In this document: positions 15,345-22,519 of the stretch, piece by piece
Layout of the letters: every line of letters starts with the position of its first letter
Position numbering within the stretch: position 1 is the stretch's first letter
Assembly: GCA_002449135.1 (NCBI GenBank)
Contig: DKCH01000002.1
Location: 37,984-76,215, forward strand
DNA: 38,232 nucleotides
Direction: 5' to 3'
Origin: Caryophanales bacterium UBA6879
GTDB lineage: Bacteria > Bacillota_I > Bacilli_A > RFN20 > CAG-288
Translations under genes and position numbers: made by a program
The notes under the pieces: generated by a model
Seen by the model: the letters and a program-made list of their open reading frames with translations, nothing else
The model's database searches: none
What the model was told of the DNA's origin: nothing

Positions 15345-16997
15345 TCAATCTTTCTTTAAAATTCTATAAAGTGTAGTTCTTCCAATTTTAAGTTCTTTGG
15401 CAGCTTTTTGGTGATTATTTTTATTTTCATTTAAAACTTTTAATACATAATAATAATCATGTAATTTAAGAGGAAGGTTTTCATTTAGTAAATTTGTAGA
15501 AAAATTATAATTTTCTTCTAAATTATTTAATGAATTAGTTAAGTCTTTTGATATTAAATAATTATTAATAAAATTATTAAAATCTAGTTCGCTATTAAAA
15601 GGAAAGGAACTTAGTTTATTAAAATCTTGTTCATTAAATTGAATATTATTTAAAGCAAGTATTTCTTTTATTCTTTTTAAATAATAATTTTCTTCATAGA
15701 AATTTGCTATTTTATAGTTCAAAGCACTTATACTATTATAAAAATCAGTGATAATTTTATTCTGAGATTTTATGTATATAATTACTTTATTACTTGTTAA
15801 AATCAACGAATTTTTTAAATAATTTAAAAGTAAGATTAACTGATATTGATTCAATGATTCTAAATTATATAAGAAAATATTATGATTTAAAGTATTTAAT
15901 GGCGATTTAAAGTCTTTAATTAAAAAGTTAAATTCTGCTGGTAAAACAAGGCTAAAATCTATGCATATCAAGCTAGATTCATTAAACTCGCTATTAGAAA
16001 AAATATTATATGATAGTTTATTTATTAGAGAACTATTATTAGAAATGAAAAAGATAGGTAAAGCACTTTTAGCCATTTCATGAATTTTATTTAAATATAT
16101 ATTATCCAAATAAGTATTATTATCTAAATAAGAATTTAAAAAGTAAAATTTACTAATATTATTGTTTTCTTTTGAAAAGTTTATATAAATTATATTAAAT
16201 GTATTAGTATTTTGTTTGATTGTACGATTTTTTATTGTGATTTTAACATCATCTTTAAAAATAAAATATTCAATGTTTCTCTTGCTTAATAAAGCGTGTA
16301 AATGATGCTTGATAAAATCATCTATTTCTTCTTTATATCTTGTATTTACAATTTTTTCTTGATAAAAAACTGTATTTAAATATATTAAAACGTTTTTATT
16401 TTCTTCAGTTAAATATGAAGAGAGAAGTTGATTTTCAATACTTTTTTGTTTTATTTCTTTATAAATTTCTTTAGCTTGCTTATAAACTAATTTGAATGAC
16501 TCTAAAGAAGAAGTAATTAATTTAACAGGTAGATTATATTTTTTTAAAGTTATGTAAGTATGATAATCAGTATAAATCAGATGGTATTTTTTTATTTTTT
16601 TTAAATATTCTTTTATATCACTGTCTTTTTTTATTGTTATTGTTTTTACTGGTAAATCTAACCTTTTTTCAATTTCTAATACTGGTTGTATGATGTTTTC
16701 AAAACCAATAAATAATGTTTTTTTATGGTGTTTTAAGTTCAGCAACTCTAATATATCAAATACACTAATAGGTATTTGAATTATTGTTTTAATAACTTTT
16801 TCTTTTAATTTTGTGTATAATCCACCTCTAGATATGATTATGTCGGCAGATGATTTATTAATTAAATTTGAAATCTTATCTATATTATTTTGATAATCTT
16901 CAGCATATAGAAAAGAGATTTGATCATCTTTGTCGTGATTTATTTTTTGTATTTCTTTTTCTAATTCTTTAAATGGTAAAACAAATAATGTGTTCAT
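15345..16997 (-). CDS. PrpR-like regulator with catalytically dead NtrC-type AAA+ domain and Fis-type HTH
   Basis: 550 residues. Residues 1-175 match the PrpR_N sensor domain (ADIIISRGGLYTKLKE, IPISVFDILELL, and the second lobe KTLFIGFENI... LIYTDYHTY). Residues 300-450 align in order with the sigma-54 activator ATPase but have lost its motifs: Walker A GETGTGKE is SNNSSLINK (319-327), Walker B LFLDE is IFLYNLE (374-380), the GAFTGA loop is absent and the arginine fingers are not recognisable. Residues 515-550 are an intact Fis-type HTH (NNHQKAAKELKIGRTTLYRILKK). It should bind DNA and sense a ligand but cannot act as an ATP-driven sigma-54 activator. It is divergent from the GH28-AEC pair, with a palindrome between them. 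TAAAAT lies seven bases before the ATG with no Shine-Dalgarno. Confidence 0.85.
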   Translation of the reverse strand: MNTLFVLPFKELEKEIQKINHDKDDQISFLYAEDYQNNIDKISNLINKSSADIIISRGGLYTKLKEKVIKTIIQIPISVFDILELLNLKHHKKTLFIGFENIIQPVLEIEKRLDLPVKTITIKKDSDIKEYLKKIKKYHLIYTDYHTYITLKKYNLPVKLITSSLESFKLVYKQAKEIYKEIKQKSIENQLLSSYLTEENKNVLIYLNTVFYQEKIVNTRYKEEIDDFIKHHLHALLSKRNIEYFIFKDDVKITIKNRTIKQNTNTFNIIYINFSKENNNISKFYFLNSYLDNNTYLDNIYLNKIHEMAKSALPIFFISNNSSLINKLSYNIFSNSEFNESSLICIDFSLVLPAEFNFLIKDFKSPLNTLNHNIFLYNLESLNQYQLILLLNYLKNSLILTSNKVIIYIKSQNKIITDFYNSISALNYKIANFYEENYYLKRIKEILALNNIQFNEQDFNKLSSFPFNSELDFNNFINNYLISKDLTNSLNNLEENYNFSTNLLNENLPLKLHDYYYVLKVLNENKNNHQKAAKELKIGRTTLYRILKKD

Positions 16998-17017
16998 ACT
17001 TATTATTTTACTATAAA

Positions 17018-17034
17018 TGTTTCAAAATGAAACA
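17018..17034. promoter_or_regulatory. 17-bp perfect palindrome, likely operator of the regulator/GH28 divergon
   Basis: TGTTTCA-AAA-TGAAACA has perfect 7-bp arms. It lies in the 102-base gap between the regulator start (16997) and the GH28 start (17100), eight bases upstream of the regulator's likely -10 (17005-17010), where it would cover its -35 region. For the GH28 side it is about 65 bases upstream of the start codon, consistent with activation. Binding by the adjacent regulator is inference. No -24/-12 (GG/GC) sigma-54 promoter is visible here. Confidence 0.65.
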
Positions 17035-17099
17035 CTTTTTTAACTTTTTTAGTTTCTTTTTAAGGAATTAATCTTGTAATCTTTTATTGTGGGGAAATT

Positions 17100-18617
17100 A
17101 TGATTGAGATTTTACTTATTACTCCTAATTCTGTTACTTTTGAAATAAAAAATACGTCTTGTTATTTTACTGATAAGTATCAGGTTTATCTAAATGATGA
17201 ATATTTATTTGATAGTAAAAGAAATGTTTTGAGTTTATATGATTTAAAAAGTGGGACACATTATATTTTAGAAATTAAAGGTAAAGTTAATTATAAAATT
17301 GAATTTACTACTTTGAATAAGAAGCCTGTTTATTATTCATCTATTAATGAAGGTGGATTAAATGATGATACTTTTAATATGCAAAAAGCAATTGATGATC
17401 TTAAGGAAGATGAGTTTTTAATTATTGATAAAACTTATAAAGTAACTTCTTTATTTATTAGTAGTTTTAAAATTATTAACTTAACTAGAACTGGTTTAAT
17501 TTTAGGAGAAACTGATCGCAATAAATATCATGTTTTTAAGTCTGATTCTTTTTTAAATGGAAAACCTTTAGGAACATGGGAAGGTGAAAAAGAAGATTGC
17601 TTTGCTTCAACTATTAATTTTTTAGGAAGTCATGATTCTATGATTTATGGGCAAGGTAAAATTGATGAGCAAGCCAATCTTTCTGATTGGTGGATTAATC
17701 ATCGACAAAAAAGGATTGCTTATAGACCTAAAGGTGTTTTTATTCACACTTCTAATAATATTGTTTTAGAGGGGATAACAATTTGTAATACTCCTTCTTG
17801 GAATCAACATCCTTTTTATTCTAATAATTTAAAATATTTAAATTTAACATTACAAAATCCTTTTAATTCTCCTACCACTGATGGTATTGATCCAGAGTCT
17901 TGTAAAAACGTTTTGATTATAGGATGTAAAATTTCTGTTGGTGATGATTGTATCGCTATAAAGTCAGGAAAATTAGCTTTAGCTAGAGAATATAAAACAC
18001 CATCTAGTTTTATTACTATTCGAAATTGCTTAATGGAAAATGGACATGCTGGTGTTACTTTAGGAAGTGAAAATAGTGGTGGTATTAATAATGTTAGTGT
18101 TTCTAATTGCTTATTTATTTCTACTGATCGCGGCTTAAGAATTAAGTCTCAAAGAGGTAGAGGAAACCTCGCATTAATTGAAAAAATTGATTTTAATAAC
18201 ATTGAAATGTTAGGTGTCAAATCTCCATTTGTTATTAATGCTTTTTATAAATCAGGTAGAGATATTCTTGACTATCGATATGATCAAAATTACCGTAAAT
18301 TTGATGAATACACTCCAATTTTTAAATCATTTACTTTTAAAAATATTAAGTGTGAAGATGTTTCTTATGGTTTAGCTTATTTAGTAGGTTTACCAGAATC
18401 AAAAATTCAGGAAGTAAATTTTGAAAATATTTCTGTATCATATTTAAAAGATTCTTCACCAGGTGAAATGGCGATGAGTGGTGAAAAATTAGAATTTAAT
18501 CATATTGGGATTTATGCTAAAAATATAGAGAAAATCACATTAAAAAATGTTATTTTTAAATCACCACCAAGTGAAAAATTTGTTTTATTTAATGTAGATA
18601 AGATTGAGGAGGATTAG
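17100..18617 (+). CDS. GH28-family polygalacturonase-like glycoside hydrolase, cytosolic
   Basis: Hydrolyses galacturonate-type linkages of pectin fragments, probably from the chain end. 505 residues. An N-terminal fibronectin-III-like strand region (1-75) precedes the parallel beta-helix. GH28 catalytic motifs are all present: SPTTDGID (D261), GDDCIAIKSG (D282, D283), NGHAGVTLG (H316) and GLRIK (R347, K349). There is no signal peptide or membrane anchor, so it should act on oligosaccharides taken into the cell. The neighbouring divergent regulator and the AEC permease suggest an inducible sugar-acid locus. GGGG six bases before the ATG is the likely ribosome-binding site. The gene ends by providing the GAGGAGG for the permease start. 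Exact substrate (homogalacturonan or rhamnogalacturonan) is open. Confidence 0.92.
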   Translation: MIEILLITPNSVTFEIKNTSCYFTDKYQVYLNDEYLFDSKRNVLSLYDLKSGTHYILEIKGKVNYKIEFTTLNKKPVYYSSINEGGLNDDTFNMQKAIDDLKEDEFLIIDKTYKVTSLFISSFKIINLTRTGLILGETDRNKYHVFKSDSFLNGKPLGTWEGEKEDCFASTINFLGSHDSMIYGQGKIDEQANLSDWWINHRQKRIAYRPKGVFIHTSNNIVLEGITICNTPSWNQHPFYSNNLKYLNLTLQNPFNSPTTDGIDPESCKNVLIIGCKISVGDDCIAIKSGKLALAREYKTPSSFITIRNCLMENGHAGVTLGSENSGGINNVSVSNCLFISTDRGLRIKSQRGRGNLALIEKIDFNNIEMLGVKSPFVINAFYKSGRDILDYRYDQNYRKFDEYTPIFKSFTFKNIKCEDVSYGLAYLVGLPESKIQEVNFENISVSYLKDSSPGEMAMSGEKLEFNHIGIYAKNIEKITLKNVIFKSPPSEKFVLFNVDKIEED

Positions 18618-18618
18618 A

Positions 18619-19635
18619 ATGTTAGATACTTTTTTATTTGCTTTTAATGCAATTGTTCCGATTGTTGTTATTATTTTCTTAGGATATTTTTTAAAGTGGA
18701 TTAAACTTTTAAATGACAATTTTTTAAATATTGCTAATAAACTTGTTTTTAAAGTTTTTTTACCTTGCATGTTGTTTTACAACATTTATTCAGTAGAATC
18801 TTTTGATTCAATTGATTGGTCTATTGTTGTTTTCGTTGTGTCTTCTATTATTATTACTTTTGTATTAGGTATTATAATATGTAAATTTGCAGTAAAGGAT
18901 AATAAGCAAAAGGGTGTAGTTTTACAATGTATTTTTAGATCTAATTATGCAATTATAGGTATGAGTTTATCAGAAGCTTTAGGTGGAGCTTCTGGATTAA
19001 AAGTTGCATCTGTTTTAATGGGATTTACAATCATTCCTTTTAATATTTTATCTGTGTTCGCTTTAATGATGTTTAATAAAGAAGCTGGTGTTAAACCTGA
19101 TTATAAGAAAATGTTAAAAAGCATTGTTACTAATCCTTTAATTATTGCTAGTGTTTTAGGCTTGATTTTCTTAGGATTTAGAGAATTAATTCCTGTTAAT
19201 GATCAAGGTAATTTAGTGTTCTCTTTTTCTAGAGATTTACCATTTATTTTTTTACCAATAGTAACTTTATCTAAAGCTGCTAATCCAGTAGCATTAATTG
19301 TTTTAGGTGGTAAGCTTAATTTCTCTTCTATTAAGTCAATGATTAAGCCTTTAGTAGGCGCTACTTTATCTAGATTAGTTATTGTTCCAGCTATTGCTTT
19401 AACTGTTGCAATTTTGCTATCAAATTACACTTCTTATTTTAATTTTGATAAGACAGTTTATCCTGCTTTAGTTGCTATTTTTGGTTCACCAGTGGCTGTT
19501 AGTTCAGCTATTATGGCCCGTGAAATGGATAATGATGCAGAATTAGCTGGACAATTAGTTGTTTGGACTTCTATTCTTTCAATTGTTTCTTTGTTTATTA
19601 TTGTTTTAATCCTTCGTTCTATGGCTTTATTATAA
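18619..19635 (+). CDS. AEC-family (auxin efflux carrier/malate permease type) transporter
   Basis: 338-residue integral membrane protein with about ten hydrophobic segments, typical of the AEC family: AIVPIVVIIFLGYFLKW near the N-terminus, NKLVFKVFLPCMLFYNI, and a C-terminal GSPVAVSSAIMAREM segment with the repeat symmetry of the family. AEC proteins carry organic acids such as malate. I start at ATG 18619 because GAGGAGG (18606-18612) is correctly spaced for it; the in-frame TTG at 18604 is the sequence just before that Shine-Dalgarno. Translation is tightly linked to the GH28 gene, whose stop is one base upstream. A carboxylate cargo, possibly a product or counter-ion of galacturonate breakdown, is inference. 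Confidence 0.88.
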   Translation: MLDTFLFAFNAIVPIVVIIFLGYFLKWIKLLNDNFLNIANKLVFKVFLPCMLFYNIYSVESFDSIDWSIVVFVVSSIIITFVLGIIICKFAVKDNKQKGVVLQCIFRSNYAIIGMSLSEALGGASGLKVASVLMGFTIIPFNILSVFALMMFNKEAGVKPDYKKMLKSIVTNPLIIASVLGLIFLGFRELIPVNDQGNLVFSFSRDLPFIFLPIVTLSKAANPVALIVLGGKLNFSSIKSMIKPLVGATLSRLVIVPAIALTVAILLSNYTSYFNFDKTVYPALVAIFGSPVAVSSAIMAREMDNDAELAGQLVVWTSILSIVSLFIIVLILRSMALL

Positions 19636-19669
19636 AGGTATTTTTAACTCCTTTTTACCTTAAAAATAA

Positions 19670-19699
19670 TTGACAAGATACCTTTTATCTATCTATAAT
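19670..19699 (+). promoter_or_regulatory. Consensus sigma-A promoter of rpmH
   Basis: TTGACA (19670-19675), an 18-base spacer and TATAAT (19694-19699) give the only full -35/-10 consensus promoter I see in the window, as expected for a highly expressed ribosomal protein gene. Confidence 0.85.
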
Positions 19700-19742
19700 A
19701 TACACGCGTGAAAATTTTTGTTTCACATAGAGGAGTTTAAAT

Positions 19743-19877
19743 ATGAAAAGAACTTATCAACCGAGTAAGCGTAAGCATCAATCGGTCAATGGGTTTAGAG
19801 CCAGAATGGCCACACCCAGTGGACGTAAAGTAATTGCTAGACGTAGACGTAAAGGTAGAACTAGATTATCTGCCTAA
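19743..19877 (+). CDS. rpmH: Ribosomal protein L34
   Basis: 44 residues starting MKRTYQPSKRK and ending RRRRKGRTRLSA, the complete bacterial L34 pattern. It belongs to the large ribosomal subunit, where the basic chain binds 23S rRNA. GAGGAG (19730-19735) lies seven bases before the ATG, and a consensus promoter lies upstream. In Bacillus rpmH is divergent from dnaA just left of the origin; here it sits about 14 kb to the right of the origin and on the same strand as dnaA. CGT codons are more frequent than in neighbouring genes, which fits high expression. Confidence 0.97.
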   Translation: MKRTYQPSKRKHQSVNGFRARMATPSGRKVIARRRRKGRTRLSA

Positions 19878-19888
19878 AATGTAAGTAG

Positions 19889-19924
19889 ATACCACTAGAA
19901 TCGTTGCTTCTAGTGGTATTTTTT
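19889..19924 (+). terminator. Strong hairpin terminator/attenuator between rpmH and rnpA
   Basis: ATACCACTAGAA, a 7-base loop and TTCTAGTGGTAT form a perfect 12-bp stem followed by a run of T. It would end most transcripts after rpmH and lower rnpA expression, matching the large need for L34 and the small need for RNase P protein. Confidence 0.9.
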
Positions 19925-19939
19925 AAAAGAGGAGGGAAT

Positions 19940-20272
19940 ATGAAAGTTATTAACCGCCTCAAAAAAGATGAGGAATTTAAAAAAGTCTTAAAAAATCATA
20001 AAGTTTTAAAAAACGAGACTTTTAATGTATTTTATCAAAAAAACGAATTAAATCGTTTAAGAATTGGCATTTCTGTTTCAAAGAAAATTGGGAATGCAGT
20101 TATAAGAGTAAAAGTTAGAAGACAGATTCGTGCTTTTATTGCAATTTACAATAATTATCAAAAGGGGTACGATATTGTTATAGTTACTAAAAGGGTTTTC
20201 ACTACACAACCATTTGAAACTAACTATAAAAGCTTAATTAGTTTATTAAATAAAGCTACACAAGGAGAATAG
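19940..20272 (+). CDS. rnpA: Ribonuclease P protein component
   Basis: Basic 110-residue protein that helps the RNase P RNA bind precursor tRNA and remove its 5' leader. Family features: RIGISVSKKIGNAV followed by the helix IRVKVRRQIRAF, then GYDIVIVTKR. The start is ATG 19940, preceded by GGAGGG; a TTG further upstream lies in the terminator hairpin and is rejected. The RNR motif, normally R-N-R/K at this helix, reads R-V-K here (R56 to K58), so the almost invariant asparagine is replaced by valine. It follows rpmH through an attenuator and precedes yidC by one base. Confidence 0.95.
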   Translation: MKVINRLKKDEEFKKVLKNHKVLKNETFNVFYQKNELNRLRIGISVSKKIGNAVIRVKVRRQIRAFIAIYNNYQKGYDIVIVTKRVFTTQPFETNYKSLISLLNKATQGE

Positions 20273-20273
20273 C

Positions 20274-21767
20274 ATGAAAAAATTAAATAAATACCTTAAG
20301 AGAAGCATCTTTAGTCTAGTACTCTTGCTAGGTCTATTCATTTTTACTAGCTGTACAAAGTCTTTTGTTAATACTTCAGATAATGCAAGTTTATATGGTG
20401 CTTATGCAAAAGAAAATATTGATACTATTAAAAAGAATGCAACTACTAATAATATTATTTTACCTGATGATAAATTCTTTGAATTTATTGATCAGAAAAT
20501 AGAAGGCGATTATCAAAAATTAATAACTGATAATACTTTAGAAAATCAAGATACATATAATAATTCAGATTTTAGTTATATTCCTTTTGATATGTATACT
20601 TCTCATAAAAATGAATATTTAACTGATACAACTGATTCTGAAGAAGTTAAATTAGAAAAAGGCTATGTTAGCACTACTACAATAAAATATTTAATTGAAT
20701 TTACCGGTAAAGATGCTAATAATAAGCAAACTTTATGGGCTAACTATGATAAATGGGTTGAGGAATATACTACTAACAATCCTAATACTTCTCCTAGTAA
20801 AATGTTTATTGATTATTATAAGAACTCAATTGCTAATGGTGTTGGACAAGTTAGAACTGGTTTAACTCCTGTTTCTGGATACTTTGGTATTAATAAAGAT
20901 ACTTATGTTCAAGGTAAAACTTGGGGTCAAGCTTTTAGTGAATATGGTTTCTTAGAAGGTTTATTAGTTTATCCTATTGGTTGGTTACTTTATACTTTCA
21001 CTACTGCTTTTGGTGTTGGAGGTTGGGGCCAAGTTGGTGCTATTTGTTTAGTCACTTTAATAGCTAGATCTATTATTGTTTTATTCTCAATAGGTTCTTA
21101 TTCTACTCAATATAAGATGGCTGAGTTACAACCAAAGATTCAAATGCTTCAAGCTAAGTATCCTAATGTTGCTACTGATCAAAATCAAAAAATGCAATTT
21201 TCTCAGGAGCAAATGAAACTTTATAAGCAAAACAAGATTCATCCATTTAGATCAATGTTAGTTTTAATTGTTCAGTTCCCATTGTTCTTATGTGTGTGGG
21301 GTGCTTTACAAGGTTCAGCTATTTTAACTCAAGGTAACGTTTTAGGTTTACAACTTTCTACTGTTTCTTGGACCGCTATTCAACAAGGTGGTTCAGAAGC
21401 CCCACTTGCTATTGTTTTATTAATATTAATGGCTATTGCTCAATTCTTTGCTACTTTATTACCTCAATGGATGCAAAATTGGCGTAAGAGTAAAATAGTT
21501 GGTGCAAAGACAGTTAAAGTTCAAGATAATCCACAAATGGGTATGATGAAATATATGCCTTGGATTATGTTAATTGTAGTTATTATTATGTCTTTCCAAT
21601 TACCTGCTGCTATGGGTATATATTGGTTTGTTGGTGCGCTTATTTCTATTCTTCAAACTATTATTACAGAAATTATTCGTTCTTGCTCCAAGGGTAGAAA
21701 GCCTAGAAACAAAGATAAATATACTTCTTATAAAAAAGTAGACAAGAAGCATATGAAAATTAGATAG
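20274..21767 (+). CDS. yidC: Membrane protein insertase YidC (Oxa1 family), lipoprotein form with large extracellular domain
   Basis: Inserts and folds membrane proteins with or without Sec. 497 residues, clearly longer than typical Bacillus YidC/SpoIIIJ (about 260-290). Residues 1-27 are a lipoprotein signal with lipidated C27 (IFTSC). Residues 28 to about 225 form a hydrophilic Asn/Thr-rich outer domain. The conserved core begins near LLVYPIGWLLYTFTTAFG and includes TLIARSIIVLF with the groove arginine and the cytosolic hairpin MAELQPKIQMLQAKYP. Further membrane segments lead to GIYWFVGALISILQTI, then a basic tail that can bind ribosomes. AAGGAG precedes the start. It stands in the conserved rnpA-yidC-khpB order. 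Confidence 0.95.
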   Translation: MKKLNKYLKRSIFSLVLLLGLFIFTSCTKSFVNTSDNASLYGAYAKENIDTIKKNATTNNIILPDDKFFEFIDQKIEGDYQKLITDNTLENQDTYNNSDFSYIPFDMYTSHKNEYLTDTTDSEEVKLEKGYVSTTTIKYLIEFTGKDANNKQTLWANYDKWVEEYTTNNPNTSPSKMFIDYYKNSIANGVGQVRTGLTPVSGYFGINKDTYVQGKTWGQAFSEYGFLEGLLVYPIGWLLYTFTTAFGVGGWGQVGAICLVTLIARSIIVLFSIGSYSTQYKMAELQPKIQMLQAKYPNVATDQNQKMQFSQEQMKLYKQNKIHPFRSMLVLIVQFPLFLCVWGALQGSAILTQGNVLGLQLSTVSWTAIQQGGSEAPLAIVLLILMAIAQFFATLLPQWMQNWRKSKIVGAKTVKVQDNPQMGMMKYMPWIMLIVVIIMSFQLPAAMGIYWFVGALISILQTIITEIIRSCSKGRKPRNKDKYTSYKKVDKKHMKIR

Positions 21768-21776
21768 GAGATAAAT

Positions 21777-22445
21777 ATGAAGGAATTCGAAGGTAAAACT
21801 TTACAAGAAGCATTAGAAAAAGCATCTAATGAACTTAATAAAAAAGTTGAAGAAATTAAGTATACTGTTGTTTCTGAAGTTAAGAGCTTATTTAAAAAAT
21901 CAGTTAAAATTAGTGTTTTAGAATTGTCTGATGCTGATCAGGTTGCTAAAGACTATTTACAAGGAATTTTAAATGCTTTAGGTTTACAAGCTAATATTGA
22001 AATTGTCCATCAAGATGATATTATGCATGTCAATATGACTTCTGAATCTGATGCACCTAAAATTATTGGTCGTGGTGGTGAAACCTTAAAAGCATTAAAT
22101 GAATTAGTAAGATCTGCTGTTTTTAATAAGTTTGATCAACATATTAGAGTCTTAGTTAATATTAACAATTATAAGGATCAAAAATACGATAAATTAGTAT
22201 CTTTAGCCCAAAGAGTTGCTGCTACTGTTAAAAGAACTAGAGTTACTGCTGAATTAGATCCAATGCCATCTGATGAAAGAAGAGTTATTCATAATGCATT
22301 AGCAGATGATACTCATATTAAAACTTTATCTGTTGGTGTCGGTAAAAATAGACATGTTACAATTCAATATGTAAATTTTGTTCCTAATACCGAAAAAACC
22401 GAAGATAGTGAAACTAAAGAATCAGTAGAAGAAACCGACAAATAA
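21777..22445 (+). CDS. khpB: RNA-binding protein KhpB (Jag/SpoIIIJ-associated)
   Basis: 222 residues. The Jag-N domain (residues 1-50, FEGKTLQEALEKASNEL...) is followed by a KH domain with PKIIGRGGETLKALNEL, whose GRGG loop fits the GxxG rule, and an R3H domain with LAQRVAATVKRTR, PMPSDERRVIHNAL and SVGVGKNRHV. In other Bacillota KhpB pairs with KhpA, binds small RNAs and influences cell division and elongation. An acidic tail follows. AGGAG precedes the start nine bases after yidC. The terminator overlaps its stop codon. Confidence 0.96.
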   Translation: MKEFEGKTLQEALEKASNELNKKVEEIKYTVVSEVKSLFKKSVKISVLELSDADQVAKDYLQGILNALGLQANIEIVHQDDIMHVNMTSESDAPKIIGRGGETLKALNELVRSAVFNKFDQHIRVLVNINNYKDQKYDKLVSLAQRVAATVKRTRVTAELDPMPSDERRVIHNALADDTHIKTLSVGVGKNRHVTIQYVNFVPNTEKTEDSETKESVEETDK

Positions 22446-22459
22446 AAGTCGGTTTTTTT
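22432..22459 (+). terminator. Rho-independent terminator of the rpmH-rnpA-yidC-khpB block
   Basis: AAACCGAC, an 8-base loop and GTCGGTTT form an 8-bp stem ending in a T-run. The left arm lies within the last codons of khpB and the stop codon is in the loop. Confidence 0.88.
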
Positions 22460-22481
22460 ATTTTTTTAATAAAATTTTTAT

Positions 22482-22509
22482 AAATTAAAAGCCTTCATTA
22501 AGAAGGCTT
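22482..22509 (-). terminator. Rho-independent terminator of the minus-strand lipoprotein
   Basis: On the minus strand AAGCCTTC, a 5-base loop and GAAGGCTT are followed by TTAATTTA. It faces the khpB terminator, giving insulation between convergent units. Confidence 0.8.
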
Positions 22510-22519
22510 AATATAATTA

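Noticed and set aside
17035..17099. Sigma-54 promoter for the GH28 gene
   Set aside because: No GG-N10-GC spaced -24/-12 element is present, and the neighbouring regulator lacks the required ATPase motifs.
19636..19665. Terminator after the AEC permease (AAGGTA / TACCTT)
   Set aside because: The stem is only six pairs with a long loop and is followed by A-rich rather than T-rich sequence; too weak to call.
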